From the NCBI GenBank assembly GCA_030710605.1, contig CP092872.1, forward strand, positions 8,548,230 to 8,612,229: DNA of 64,000 nt. The letters are read 5' to 3'. Of this stretch, positions 21,400-34,000 are shown piece by piece. Within the stretch, counting starts at the first letter, position 1. Each line of letters begins with the position of its first letter. The position numbers were made by a program, and so were the translations under genes. Under the pieces are notes generated by a model, which saw only the letters and a list, made by a program, of their open reading frames with translations, did not search any database and was not told the origin of the DNA. The stretch is from Cordylochernes scorpioides (Eukaryota; Arthropoda; Arachnida; Pseudoscorpiones; Chernetidae).

Positions 21400-21990
21400 A
21401 AATCTGAAGATGGTAAAAATGCTGTTATAAAAGAATTGTCAATTACTTTCTTAATCTTATTAAGTATTGATACTTATTATAAACTGCATCATTACTGGAA
21501 TGAATCTTAAGGAGTCTCAATTCATCAAAGATATTGCTAATCTAACATACATGGTTATATCAACTATTGTATTTTTAATAATTGGTACATTTCTTTTACT
21601 AACTGCTTCTTTATTTAGATTTGGTCTTATTACCTTTGGCTTAACTGATTCTTGCTTTCTTTCTTATCCCTGTGTCTGGTGGTACAGGGTAACAATGCTG
21701 TTATAAAAGAATTGTCAATTACTTTCTTAATCTTTTAAGTATTGATACTTGTTAAAAACTGCATCACTACTGGAATGAACCTTAAGGAGTCTCAATTATC
21801 AATGATAATTGATCGAATTATCAATGGTAATTTAACCTACATGGTTATTTCAACTATTGTATTTCTGATAATAGGTAAATTTCTTTTACTAACTGCTTCT
21901 TTATTTAAATTTGGTCTTATTACCTTGTGTTTAACTGCTTCTTCTTTATTTAAATTTGGTCTTATTACCTTATGTTTAACGGCTTCTTCT
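21400..21990 (+). repeat. Imperfect tandem duplication (about 290-bp unit)
   Basis: Segments at about 21400-21690 and 21690-21985 share GCTGTTATAAAAGAATTGTC, GATACTT..TAAA.ACTGCATCA, ATGAA(T/C)CTTAAGGAGTC and TTTGGTCTTATTACC. The ends are scraps of family F (CTGAAGATGGTAA, GGTCTTATTACCTTGTG). A shorter TTTAAATTTGGTCTTATTAC unit is repeated again at 21899-21990. Confidence 0.75.
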
Positions 21991-22010
21991 TTCTTATCCC
22001 AGTGCCTATA

Positions 22011-23644
22011 AATTAGGTGTCTTCATGATATACCATTGATTCAAAGAATCTTAAACTCCTTCTGTGACATTCTAACTTTAGATGAAATCGCTCCTAACAT
22101 GGTAAACAGATATCTAAATACTTTTTATTGATTGGTATTTTTTGGTTGGTAGCTTGTTGGTTTTAACTCTATCCTTTTTGAGCTTAAATTTGTATCTTAA
22201 GCCCTTTTATTGAATTGAACTTACATTTTTGGTTGGTTTGGCTAGTCTCCTGATTGGTTAACTCCATTGATGATGATCTCTCATATCAATTGTATCATCA
22301 TTTTTATCAGTATACTTAGGAATGATTTCCTTTGCAGTATTGTCGTAAAGTATTATAGTAAATACTCTCTGGTTAGGAACAAAGTTTTTAGATCATATGT
22401 TTAGATATGTATAGCATTAAATATAAGGATTTATATGAAGAATGTTGTAAAAAATGGAATTAATAAGTCCCTAATAGTATCCCAATTAATATGTTTCAAA
22501 AGTATTCTAATATATTTGCTACGTGGAAAATTAGGGAAGACAAAAACTTCAGGAGGAAACAACAATTTATTTCAGGCAAGGACAAACTAAGAATGGTAAA
22601 CAAAAGATAAGACACGAGGGAAATTTACAGAGTAGCAAAATATAAAAATGACCACTGTTAATAAAAATAATAAAAACTTTGTTACAATATTTTTTTGTGA
22701 AAAAAAAAAGTTGCATTTATACCTCACTGTTACACGCTGCAACAATATGCAAATTAAATATTAAACAAGCCGCATAATGGAAGTTGACTGCCATTTTTTT
22801 TCCCTTCTTTTTTGTATTTAATTTTTGTTTTTTAGTGCAGATTCAGCCTTTCCCTACCTTATTTTTACACATCTCACATATAAATTAGGTGAAAAATAAG
22901 TACTATTACTACACTGAATAGCCACATTTTTCTCTAGGCTTTCTTGGCCATTGTTCTTATTAGTCGTTTGCACCAGCCAATCAAGAGATAGAGCAGCCAT
23001 CTTTGATAAACATATTCTCCCTCATCTTCCTCCTACCACACGAGGCCTTTAACAAAATGACGACAGCCTTTCACCTATACATGGCCACTATTTTTGCTAA
23101 ACAACCTCCTTGAGCCTATTAACACAATCTTACCGTTAAAATCTTTCTTAGTTATGTTTATGGAATTAGAGAAAACCAAAATGATTTTACTCTCTGAAAA
23201 TATTTATATATTTTTTCATCTCTTATTGTCTTCTTTGATTGAATCTTTATCTTTTTTTTTTAATGTTTACAATAAAAACTCCTCTATTATGGTTTATATA
23301 GGGGATGATTCTGAGATCTTACTAGATAAGTTACTTTAATAATAAGGATAATAAAAGAAAAGTACTTGAATCAACATTTAAAAAAAAGTGAAAATTTTGA
23401 AATATAGTGAGATAATTACATTTAATATTAATAATGGAATTAATATACACAAGAAAATCTAAGACAAATTGAAAATTTAAAATATAACTATTTTTCTCTA
23501 CACATATCTAGGATGGTTTTCTTTGTTATCCTTATATTTAAAGTCAATCAACTCAAACTCCAAAAGGATTTAAATGTTTTTTTTCAAAGAATGAAATAAA
23601 TTGGGAGATATGTTGATCTCTAACTTAAAGGTGTAAACTGTAAT
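22011..23644. other. Spacer or distal 3' UTR, no gene seen
   Basis: AT-rich and without family repeats. A GC-richer patch at 22970-23100 was not identified. Confidence 0.45.
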
Positions 23645-23658
23645 AAGCTGTATTAGAG

Positions 23659-23724
23659 CTCGAGAAGCATGAACTCATGGAATTTGTGTAATCTTTACAC
23701 AAGGGGATAAGAAACAACAACAAC
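23659..23724 (+). mobile_element. LINE-B tail, 66 bp, with 14-bp target duplication
   Basis: A severely 5'-truncated LINE-B end (GCATGAACTCATGG, TTTACACAAGGGGATAAGAA, CAA repeats) lies between exact direct repeats AAGCTGTATTAGAG at 23645-23658 and 23725-23738. Confidence 0.92.
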
Positions 23725-23915
23725 AAGCTGTATTAGAGGAGTTTTTATTGTATTCAACAATTTTTCTTCAGAATTTTTATGCCTTTTTTTCTTCAAAATT
23801 ATTCCTTGTGTTTATAAAAATGAATTATCCGCCTCTCTCTTCCCCTCCTCAGCATCAATACTATACATCCTTACAAAATTTAGGAGCTTATAGAAAGTAT
23901 TCTGATAGAAATTCT

Positions 23916-24043
23916 GATGTCGAACTGCTTTTCACATGTGTAGACATGTGGTGCACTTACAGTAAAAGCAGTCGCCAACTTCTACCCACCATGATTATCA
24001 TGGCCTGTACCACATGTACTAGGGATAAGCAAAAAAAAAAAAA
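23916..24043 (+). mobile_element. SINE, 5'-truncated, with 15-bp target duplication
   Basis: The body (GTCGAACTGCTTTTCACATG to ATGTACTAGGGATAAGC plus poly-A) lies between TCTGATAGAAATTCT (23901-23915) and TCTGATAGAAATCT (24044-24057). Confidence 0.9.
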
Positions 24044-24057
24044 TCTGATAGAAATCT

Positions 24058-26246
24058 CTATTTTTTCTTACAACTTTGCACGAAATTTATCTTGGCTGAT
24101 TCAATCATGATCCTATAGCAAGATGGCAAGAACATTATAAATGGGGTAACTCTCCAATATTTACCTAAAATTCAATATGAATTACATAGCTACCATTCTA
24201 ATCATTAATAATTATTTCTGAAATATATATGTTATAAAATAATTTTCTGTTGATTTTTGAGGATTATGTTATGGTAATGCAATCGTAGCAAAAATTAAAT
24301 AATATTAATAAAAATAGCTTTAATTGAACTAAAAGAATATATGAAAAAAGATTTTAATAAAAGTAATGCCTGGCTTAAGGGACGTAAGAATCTAAAAAAA
24401 TGAAAAAATTATTTACATAATGTACAAAGATTGAGCCGGCCATCAGGAAACAACAACAATGAGTTTTTATAGGGGAAGCGTGACCTCTGGCGGTCGATTT
24501 AACAGAGTATTTGAATCTATGAAATACTATTTTAATATAACATATATATATATATAGTCTTTATTATATCTCTATTTACATATTTCACTATGTATTTACA
24601 TATGTGTTTGTAATATCTTTGCCTACCACAGAGTCATTTGAAATATTCTAAGAAAATACATTCTCTGTTGATGCTCTCTCTTGTTAAAGATAATTGGCAA
24701 AAATTTGAATAAATATTCTAATATAGGTTTGTTTTTTTCAGTCTTGTAGCTAAAATCTAATCTAAAAGAAAATGTATTCGTAATAATAAAGTATTGCTTT
24801 TCATTCAGAAAGTTCAGATGAATTAATATTTACTATAAACAGAGTTACCCAATAAATTTATAAACAAAGAGTTACCCCTTTCTATGAATTTCAGATAAAA
24901 CTTAAATTGATTTTTTTTTAAATATGAGCTCACACATATGTAAGATAGAAAATAATTTTCATTATCTTTTATCTAGATTCAAAAACAGCTTTTTTTTTCC
25001 TTCTTAAACATACACCATTAAATAAAAAAAAAATCAGTGCAATTTTTTGTTGTTTAAAAATGGCACAAGTTAAAAATGAAAATTAAAAAGGCGACAAGAT
25101 CCTGAAAAAAAAAAAAAGTTATTCACACAAAGAATTTTATTCAGGATTCAATCTTGTTACTTTTAAAAGTGCAAATTGTTACCTATCACCTAATGGCCAT
25201 ATTACTATTATAAAAAAACAAAGAGAAAAAAAAAAGTATATATATATACATATTTACAAAACAGAGTTTTTTCAACTATATATATATATTATATAAGATA
25301 TGTTATATTTTTTTGGGGCAGCTAGTCATAGGTTTGAAAAAAAATAAAAAGCTGTTGGGAAAGAAAAAAAAAAGAACCTCTATATATTTGTAATATAGAG
25401 AAAGATATATTTCTATGTAGAGAATTGTATATGACATATATATATATATATAAAAAGAGAGATATATACGATATATTTTTTAGAGTTTATAGAGCTTGCG
25501 CCGTTCATTAAGGATTTCCTTTTTTTTTTTCTGGTATATAGACAATGATAAAAAAGAGGGTGCCTTAAGACATCCGCCACCCCCTTTTGGCCTATAATAC
25601 TCACTACCATATTTTTCTAAGGGAATATATTATCCATAGTACCATCTTTTAAGTTTGTAAACGAATGTTCCATCCATGGACATATCAGTCCCTGTTACCC
25701 CTCTCCTCACCTTTCCCATGTTCCACCCCTCCCCCCTCTTTAATCCATACAGCATCTCTATTTTTCTATCAATGTCTCATGTTGTTTAGCATTATATATA
25801 TATATATAAATATATTCTATTATATATACACATACACTTTTATCGTTCTTCACTGCATGTTTGGCATGGAAAAAAAAAAATCTCAATTTCTTTCAATTAA
25901 AAAAAAAAAGTAGAAATATATTTTGATTTATATATATTATACATTATATATTGTACATTTTTTTTTTTATTTTTTACAAAAAAAAATGTTGTAGAGAGAG
26001 AACCCTGATGTTTATTATTTGTCAAATATTTTTGAAGTTTTTTTTTTTTGGCGTGTCTGGTTCTGTTTTACATTACAGAAAAAAAATAACAGAACTCATT
26101 GTTGATGAGAATAAAAAAAAAAAAGAGATGATATTTCAGATTCTATTTCTTCATTTTTAATAACATAATACATATTTTTTATGGATTGTTTAGAAGTGGT
26201 GTTGAAACTTGTTTGTGGCAACTGAGACCTATCTTTGAAATAAACA
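24058..26246. other. AT-rich spacer with (TA)n runs, no gene seen
   Basis: Contains several TA microsatellites (24540, 25240, 25435, 25795, 25935) and long A or T runs. No coding or family repeat was recognised. Confidence 0.5.
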
Positions 26247-26259
26247 TCGATTTTTTTAA

Positions 26260-26664
26260 TAGATAAGGCACAATTTGGATTATAGATTATAAAACAAGGT
26301 AATAAGACCAAATCCAAATAAACAAATAGTGTGTGACGTTTTGGTAACAGCGTTGTTACCATCTTCAGACAAAAGTACTGAATGAGAAATTTCACCTTAG
26401 CATGTTTTAAATAGCTACTGTTATCAAGTGTGTAATTGGGTTTTTTACACTTTCAATTCTAAGAATAATATTCTGTGTTTCTCAGATAAATATCTTCTTC
26501 TTATCTGTTATCTTGTTTACGCACTTTATAACAGTAGCTATTTAAAACATGCTGTGGTAAAATTTCTCATTCAGTACTTTTGTCTGAAGATGGTAAAAAC
26601 GCTGTTACCGAAACTTCACACACTATTTATTTATTTGGATTTGGTCTTATTACCTTGTTTTATA
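26260..26664. mobile_element. Full-length fold-back element F with about 13-bp target duplication
   Basis: A near-complete palindrome of about 400 bp. Left arm: AAGGCACAATTTGGATTATA, GTGTGTGACG, CATCTTCAGACAAAAGTACT. Right arm: the inverted copies. Flanked by ATCGATTTTTTTAA (26247-26259) and ATCGATTTTTTAA (from 26665). It has no coding capacity. Confidence 0.88.
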
Positions 26665-26799
26665 ATCGATTTTTTAAGTAAAATCTAGTGAAGTACAATT
26701 AGACAAGAAAAACAAAGTATCAAGATCAAATAAATAATGATAAAATATAATTTGAATTATAGATTCAGATTAGAACTACAAGGCAATCTCTTATAAAAC

Positions 26800-27258
26800 A
26801 TAAGAGATTAAATCATTCTCCTATAAGAATTCTGTTATAATTTTATCAAGGTTACCAATATTACCAAGGTTGTCCCAAAAGTTCGTAAACATATGATTTA
26901 TATTTTGCAAGTGTTTACAAACTTTATAGGTAACCTTGATAAAATTATAACAGAATTCTTATAGAAGAATGATTTAATCTCTGATGTTTTATATCAAGGG
27001 TGGCCAATCAGCAGGTGGGCCAAGTTTCAGAATTACAAGGTTGTCCCAAAAGTTGGTGAATATTTACAAAATATAAATCATAATATGTTTACGAACTTTT
27101 TGGAACAACCTTATAAGACCAAATCCAAATAAATTAATAATGTGTGATGTTTCGATAACACTGCTATTACTGTTATGTCACATACTATTAATATAATTGC
27201 ATTTTGTCTTATTACCTTGTAGATCAAATTACTATCTTTTGGGACAACCTTGGTAATA
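26800..27258. mobile_element. Mariner-type non-autonomous elements, left part
   Basis: Repeated copies of AAGGTTGTCCCAAAAGTTCG and its inverse, with TTGCAAGTGTTTAC arms, form nested inverted repeats (GATTAAATCATTCT and TAATTTTATCAAGGTTACC also repeat inverted). The TIR type resembles mariner ends. A family F scrap is inserted at 27115-27225. Confidence 0.7.
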
Positions 27259-27534
27259 CACCTATCCCCCGATTTACACGGTACTTGTTTTACACGTTTT
27301 CGCTTTTACACGGTTTTCCAAATAAGTTTTTTTTTGTTTTTATCGCACTATACTAAATGCTACTGTGATTGAACACATGCGCTGTGTACACATCTCACGA
27401 GGAATCCCGAGCTTATGTGCTGACTTGCTGCACACGCACACTGTGTCTGTATTTCTAATTTTAAAAAATTTTTAATTTTTGATTTACACGTTTTTCTCAG
27501 GAACGTAGCTACCGTGTAAATCGGGGGATAGGTG
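27259..27534. mobile_element. MITE inserted in a mariner-type repeat (CACCTATCCCCCGATTTACA ends)
   Basis: CACCTATCCCCCGATTTACA and its exact inverse GTGTAAATCGGGGGATAGGTG bound 276 bp flanked by TA on each side. The left flank ACCTTGGTAA and right flank TTGGTAACCTTGG belong to the surrounding mariner-type repeat, so the insertion is nested. Confidence 0.88.
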
Positions 27535-27536
27535 TA

Positions 27537-27900
27537 TTGGTAACCTTGGTAAAATTATAACAGAATTCTTATAGAAGATTTATTTAATCTCTGATGTTTT
27601 ATATCAAGGGTGGGCAATCAGCAGGTGGGCTAAGTTTCAGAATTACAAGTTTGTCCAAAAAGTTTGTAAACACTTGCAAGATATAAATCATTTGATCTAC
27701 AAGGTAATAACACCACATGCAATTATATTAATAGTGTGCGACATAACAGTGGTGTTACCAAAACGTCACACATTATTAATTTATTTGGATTTGGTCTTAT
27801 AAGGTTGTTCCAAAAGTTTATAAACAGATTATGATTTATATTTTGCAAGTGTTTACAATATGATTCACTGGCAAAGGATGATGGCTAAAATACGCTCAAA
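27537..27900. mobile_element. Mariner-type non-autonomous elements, right part
   Basis: Continues the sequence interrupted at 27258, repeating the 26940-27110 block (GTGGGC(A/C)AATCAGCAGGTGGGC; TTTCAGAATTACAA) and again carrying AAGGTTGTTCCAAAAGTTTA and a family F scrap. Confidence 0.65.
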
Positions 27901-28039
27901 CCTCACTTTAAGGGATAACTTAAAATGAGTATTAAGTTTTAAAATATCAGTGAAGTAGATACCTTGATTGGGATTGGAAATAATGGTTGGATTATCGAAA
28001 GCATTGATATGTAGAATTGATTAAATTAAGAAATCTATA

Positions 28040-28240
28040 TTTCACAACATTCAGTTTCTAAAGATGGTAACCACACCAACATGATACGCAAGATAGATAA
28101 CCAAGTGTGGGTTGAATTAGCATAAGCATTGATTTTTTAGAATTGATTAAATTAAGAAACCTATATTTTACAACATTCACTTTCTAAAGATGGTAGCTGT
28201 TACAAAAACTTCACCAACATGAGACACAAGATAACCAAGT
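28040..28240 (+). repeat. Tandem duplicated 110-bp segment
   Basis: TTGATTAAATTAAGAAA..CTATATTT.ACAACATTCA and CTTTCTAAAGATGGTA occur at about 28016-28110 and 28145-28230. Origin not recognised. Confidence 0.55.
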
Positions 28241-28329
28241 GTGTGAACAAAATTGCCTCTGTCTTCTTAAAAAAAAAAGACAATAAGTGACATCAAAGAC
28301 TTTCTACTTCCTTAAGTTTTGTCCATGAG

Positions 28330-28480
28330 TGTAGTTTAGAGCAAAAATGCCCTTAGTGGGAAGTGTCCTCTTACAGGTGAGTTGTTAATTAGTAAAAATG
28401 GTAATTTTGGTGATGAAAACTGTTTTTTATATAGAGAGGTGTCCTCCATTGGGAGTACCTTCTCATGGAAGCTGTACTGT
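28330..28480. mobile_element. Degraded CAGTAGAACCTCC-type MITE
   Basis: Carries GTGTCCTCTTACAGGTGAGT, AATGGTAATTTTGGTGATGA and GAGAGGTGTCCTCCATTGGG, matching the interior of the full copies, with decayed ends. Confidence 0.65.
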
Positions 28481-28771
28481 ATCATCCAAAGGGGGGAGGC
28501 AGAAACGCATTTTCCACTAGCAAATTTGCAAATAATTTCAATAACAGCATTGCTTCCACAGTCAATGGTTAATATAGAGTCAGCTAAACATTTCATCAAC
28601 ATCTATCTTATGTAGTATATTGTTTATTCTGTTTATTTAGTGTGCATATCCTTGGTGATGGTTTTTGACACAATGAGAAGAGGATTCTGTAATTGTATAT
28701 ATAGAAATTTCACAATATATTTGCATAACTCTTCAGTTCAAAGGACCATGTAAGAAATACAAAGCCCTACT

Positions 28772-29060
28772 TTATAATAAAGAATTGATGTGGCAAGGTT
28801 CACCACTGATTAACCACTTCCTCATTCGGATAATTTTGAAATTATTCTCCAAGAGAATACATATATTAATGGATGGTTGAGTGACTCGAAGTGTTTTTGC
28901 GAGTTCCTTTTGCGCTTGTGTTGGATCTTCATCGAGCCTTGCCTCTAAATCTTCATCCTCAAATTTTAGTGGCGCTACAGATCTTTCTTCGTTTACCAAA
29001 TCAAAATTGCCACTTTTAAACCATGCAAACCATGATAACGAGATTTGCACTTGCCACATA
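28772..29060 (-). pseudogene. Mariner transposase N-terminal fragment
   Basis: The minus strand reads WFAWFKSGNFDLVNEERS, then LKFEDEDLEARLDEDPTQAQ and KELAKTLRVTQPSI, which is the helix-turn-helix DNA-binding region of mariner-type (D,D34D) transposases. No catalytic domain follows and the frame ends at about 95 codons. Confidence 0.85.
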
Positions 29061-29084
29061 TTTTCCTGTAGTAGTTGGTGGATT

Positions 29085-29146
29085 TAATCTTATTTCAGCA
29101 CGTCCACAATCGATCACGGCGTTTGATGCCTCTAAGAAAGCCCATC
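29085..29146 (-). pseudogene. Gypsy protease, C-terminal side (split by LTR element)
   Basis: The minus strand reads AFLEASNAVIDCGRAEIRLN. This matches the end of Gypsy-class retroviral-type proteases, where the motif is usually ILGxDFLxxxxAVIDC. The preceding part of the same domain lies at 38466-38690, on the far side of the 9.2-kb LTR element. About 80 bases of unexplained sequence separate it from the insertion point. Confidence 0.7.
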
Positions 29147-29230
29147 TGAGTATGGTTGCGTTCCCGGTTTGGATAGATGAAAAGGGAGGATACACGATGT
29201 GACTTATTAAAGTTTCCTTACTTAAGTATA

Positions 29231-31010
29231 TATATATATATATAGCAATTTAGGCCAACAACCCCATGTATATAACCTGCAGCAAGACCTTAATGTTGTA
29301 TAATAGAAGCACAGCTGTCAATGATGCACTATCGACATATGTCTTTACATCATCACATGTAATGCAATTTGTGCAAACAGGATAAATAAAATAAAAAAAT
29401 AAAAAAGGGAAACTCTGTAATTGATTAAGAGTTGAGCTAAAGCAGGGATCGAGCATATAATATTGTCAGAACAAAGGTCTAAAGATGGAAACAGCCACGA
29501 CACTAGTATACAATTTCATCAGACAACCCATGAAATCGTTATTAAATTGGACAATCTATAAAAGACTCCTTCTGGAGGTTTAGCAACCCACTGAAGACGC
29601 TGGGAGCTATTTCATAGAGGAAAATTATAGCAACAGATATCTATAATTTCTACAGATCAACTGTAAATAGATTCATATTAAGGCATTTTTATAGCCCAAA
29701 TAACACAAACAATAGTCAAACATACAAATCTGTTTGCATCATGCCGTACCCTCCTAACCAATAGCCCGAGGAATCAGAAAATATGGTATAATGGTAAATA
29801 TGATGGAATAACGCACTGAAACACATAAAAGTATAAACATTACTAAAACCTGACAGATAGATACCCTCAAAGTAGCCCTAATAAAGTCGTATTTTGCAAC
29901 TGTTGCTGTGTCAATATATCACAGCAAAGATATAGTACACAACTCTATTCCAACAGAGTCGGTAGTTCTATATTTAGTACAATTTGTGAAATTAAGGTGT
30001 GGGGGTAGTACCATAAAGCAAAAGGAATGAAATATGTATGAGAGGAAACAAGAAAATTTCTCTAGATATTTATTTAAATAAATTAAAATTTGGGAACATG
30101 TCTATACTGACGATATATGCTATTTACATAGTATTCTAGATAGAGGTGACCTGAAGTTACTTAAAGCCCTTTAGGGCCCATGCGAAATCTAGGTTGGTTA
30201 CTACACAAAAAAAAAGGGGGGGTGCTAAGTCATAATGACAAATGGCTTACCTTTTCTCGAAAGTGCCGGCAAAGGTCTGGTCTCCCGACTGAAGACTGTC
30301 CTCTCACTGAGCGACTCCGATTGAATCTCCTTTTTGGCAACCAAACCCTCTTTTATCTTTGTCTCCCTCCATTTTCATTTGCTGGCCGCGCCAAAGTTTC
30401 TATTGGCTGGCATTTTGATTCGTCGAAAAAACACCAATCAAAATGGCCAACGGCTCCAGTATACAATTTCACAGACGCCCCAGGCCTCTCCCATCAAAAT
30501 AGAACATATAGTATTACCAAAACAAAAAAAATCTAAAGAGAGAAACAGCCACGGCACTAGTGTAAAATTTCATCAGACACCAGGCCCCCCTCCACATGGA
30601 TTGAAATACGATCCTCCCTTTTTTCGGGAAGGTATATATAACGAGCCCCCTTCCCCTTGGACTGTAACACGATGCTTCCCTCTCTCGGGAAAGATATTTA
30701 TATGGCCTTAGTCTTTTAGAAATCTTCCTTCTCCATTTCTTCTGGTCACCTTTACCTAGATTTTAAATGAGGGGCATATATGTACATATGATACAACAGC
30801 TTTCAGCGCGTATATATCTGGATGTCACTGGTGTCTTCTTCTCTACCAGGCATCAGCTTTCGGCATGGAAGTCTGGTGTCATCAAGAGTCTAGGTTTCTG
30901 GGCAAAAAGGTGGTCTATAAGTCTATGTGGGAGGGAAGCCATGTATCCATTTGACGTTGATCATACATACATCTTCTGTTGGGGTATGGTTACAAAAACG
31001 TGCCCCAACA
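29231..31010 (-). repeat. 3' LTR (1,780 bp)
   Basis: On the + strand it starts in a TA microsatellite followed by GCAATTTAGGCCAACAACC and ends CGTGCCCCAACA. Short open frames inside (for example 30180-30711) are duplicated in the other LTR and show no known domain. Confidence 0.9.
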
Positions 31011-31024
31011 ATCCTCCCCCTGCC
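31011..31024 (-). promoter_or_regulatory. Polypurine tract of the LTR element
   Basis: The minus strand reads GGCAGGGGGAGGAT directly before the LTR start TGTTGGGG, as expected for the plus-strand primer of LTR retrotransposons. Confidence 0.8.
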
Positions 31025-34000
31025 AAGTAATGGACAAATGCGTTTATGCTACTCATTATTCATCTGCTTTTCATCAGTTACTATGAAAGCAGGCCCACTT
31101 CTAGCAAAATGCATTTTCCATTACTAGGTGAAGCCAGATGTACCGAAACCTATAGGGAAAATAAGGCTAATCAAATGATGGTATGTCATTCTAGATGTTT
31201 ATTATTCTGAGTATTAGTGGGCATCGTGCATCCTGACAAAGGGTTTCTCTTGTTATTATTCTGTCAGCCCACTGTTATCAACACAGGCCATTGGGGACAG
31301 TCATATCATATGTATGGAAGTAAGCAAGGTCATCTGTCTTACCATTCATGGGTATATATTCCACCCTTCCACTTTCTTCTTTGGTCTTGAGGAGTAGGCC
31401 TTCCTTGTGGTAGGTCCTCTCAACCCCATCCTTGCCTCTTGGGGTGCTGGATTCACTGCTACCTTCTTTCTGCTAACAATACAGTATTATATATTAAAAA
31501 ATTGGGCGCCAAGAAGTCGTTTAGAAATAACTGACTAGTCCAACTCCTAAAACATGCCAGCATCTTTATTTAAGTACCAATCAAGACATTCGTGTGGTAT
31601 AGTTATACATATACAATCAAAGGAAAGGATAATTATAGTTAGCTGAAAGAAATATCTTGGTATATAATGATTAGCCTATGACATGATGACTTTTGCTAAA
31701 TTAAAAAAAAATTACAGAAACAAATTATGAAAGTAATTATTAAATAAGGCACGAAATATGTAATGATAAAATGAATCCTTCCATGTTATATGATGGGTAT
31801 AATATATATATATTGAAGAAAACACGTATCATGCAGATAGTGATTAAATATGATAAAAATCATCCCATGATAGATGATAAAGAAAACTACTACAAAATTA
31901 TATATGATGACAAAATATATATACATATACAGGTAAGGCGGATAAAAGACAATAAGGATAAAATAGATCATGCCTTGAGGGAAGAATAAGCCATGACAAT
32001 ATGTTAAAAAAAAATCGCAACATGGTAGGTAAATATTACTAATATCATGAATATCATAAGAAATAAAATTGTTGAAATGAATAGTATATGATTATAATAT
32101 AATATATATGATATAAAATAATAACATATTCAATAAGAAAATGAAAACATAATATACATTTGTGCGCTGAAGGTTCAAGGTTTAGTATCTCAGTTAAGTT
32201 TTCAATCTTATCCAGTCTGGAATCACGAGTTGGTCACTGGGTAATATTCGTCTATCCCGATCCTATTGGGGGGGTGTGTTCTCTCTTGTGTGTTAGATTC
32301 CTCAAATTACAATACTCTCTCAACCCAGATGGGTACGTCATTTAGAATCTTGGTCAAATGGAACATAGCCCAGACCTCTATTAAACTACACAGTCCATTT
32401 AAATCTAGGGTGACAACCGTATGAAGAGAATTTTTTTCTGTTTTGGCAGAGCGACTAATCAATTTCTACTATTTTGTTTGTGGCTCCGTTTACCTTGCCT
32501 CTGGGGTGTGTACAGTTCAGCTACCTCCCCCCCCCCTTCCAAGAAATTCATATTACTTTCATCTACTAATATACTCTCTATTCATTGACCTGAATCCTAT
32601 AAATCCACATCTTATAAGTTTGAATTTTATCAATATGAAATTTTGGTTCCTTTTACAAATTCCTTCAGAATTCTACTCCCTGTATAACTGCTCTTAATTC
32701 TACTGTCCTCAATACAACACTTCTAAAACTTTGACTCACTGGCTCGTTCTGGCGTCTCGTTCGCGGTCCTTATAGTTAACTAATACTTTAAAATCTTATC
32801 CTATCATGGAACGAGTTTGAACTCGTTGAAGGTCCTAATAATTACTTATTCTGCCTCTCGAATCGGTCTTATGCTCGAATTCATTCCAACAAAACGTATG
32901 GCAGGGCGAATCCTTTATTAGAAGAAACTTCCGCTAGCTATGGGGGATCAAACTGGTACCAAAAAAAATTCAATAGACGGAAACTACTTCGTCTAGAATA
33001 ACTGGGCAATCTCTGCCTACATGCTATTCTTACAGGACCTCCCGTCTGAAACACCCTCGCTCCAGCCACGCTAAAAGCGTCGAAACTACGGTGTCAGATC
33101 GGTTACCCAAGGTCGCGCCGTTATACCCCAGGCTATACTGCATGGTTAAAACAAATCCCCCATCCTGCATAAAATTCAATCTATACCTCTTCGCTTCCTC
33201 TTGCGAGGAGGAGATGAGTGGGCTGTCGGCTTGATCCCTGCCTTCCACTATCTCCAAGTCTGAGGGTCGGGATAGGGATCATTTATCCACAATCCTTAGA
33301 ATTCAAGCTAAATTAAAATAAAAGGAAATCAAAAGAAAATTATATCCTCTAACGAGGGACCTAACAAAAGGGAGCGAATATTTTCTATCTAGATAGAGTT
33401 TGTAGTTGTCCTGTTTGAGGCTTCTCGTTCTGACAAAATTAAAAAAAAATCGATCCTATTAAAGTCCTTAACCCTATTCTAATGTAATTTGGGCTCACAA
33501 TATAATAGTTTTTAACCTTTTTCTACATTCATTGCACCAATTCATTCATACACCCTCCCCCCTATCATTCGCGGTACGCATACAAACTAAGGTTGAAAGC
33601 TGCTACAAAGGCCAAAATACTCATTTATCTATATCAATAGATCCTAACAAATGATAACATCTTTCAGGACACAATGTGAAATCAAATAAAATAATAAAAT
33701 TAAAACAAATTGGGAACTAAAGCCCTAGGTTACTCAAAAGAAAATGCCTCTGTACAAGCTCTATATATACTAATACTTTATACTCGATAAATGATTGTTA
33801 ACAATAATTGTTAACAATTCTAAATAATCTGGAAGCTAACCTACAAAAAAAAAATCAGTGTAACTTCAAAAACTGCCCTTGCCTTGACACTAAGTGACTA
33901 TTCACGACAATTCTATAAAGACACACACAAATTATAATGGCGAATAAAGGACCATTAAACGTGACACCTCATAAAAGCGGAATTGAGTCACTCCCCTAGC

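Noticed and set aside
30180-30711. Gene in overlapping open frames of 118-125 codons
   Set aside because: They lie in an LTR, are duplicated with indels at 37776-38165, and show no known domain.
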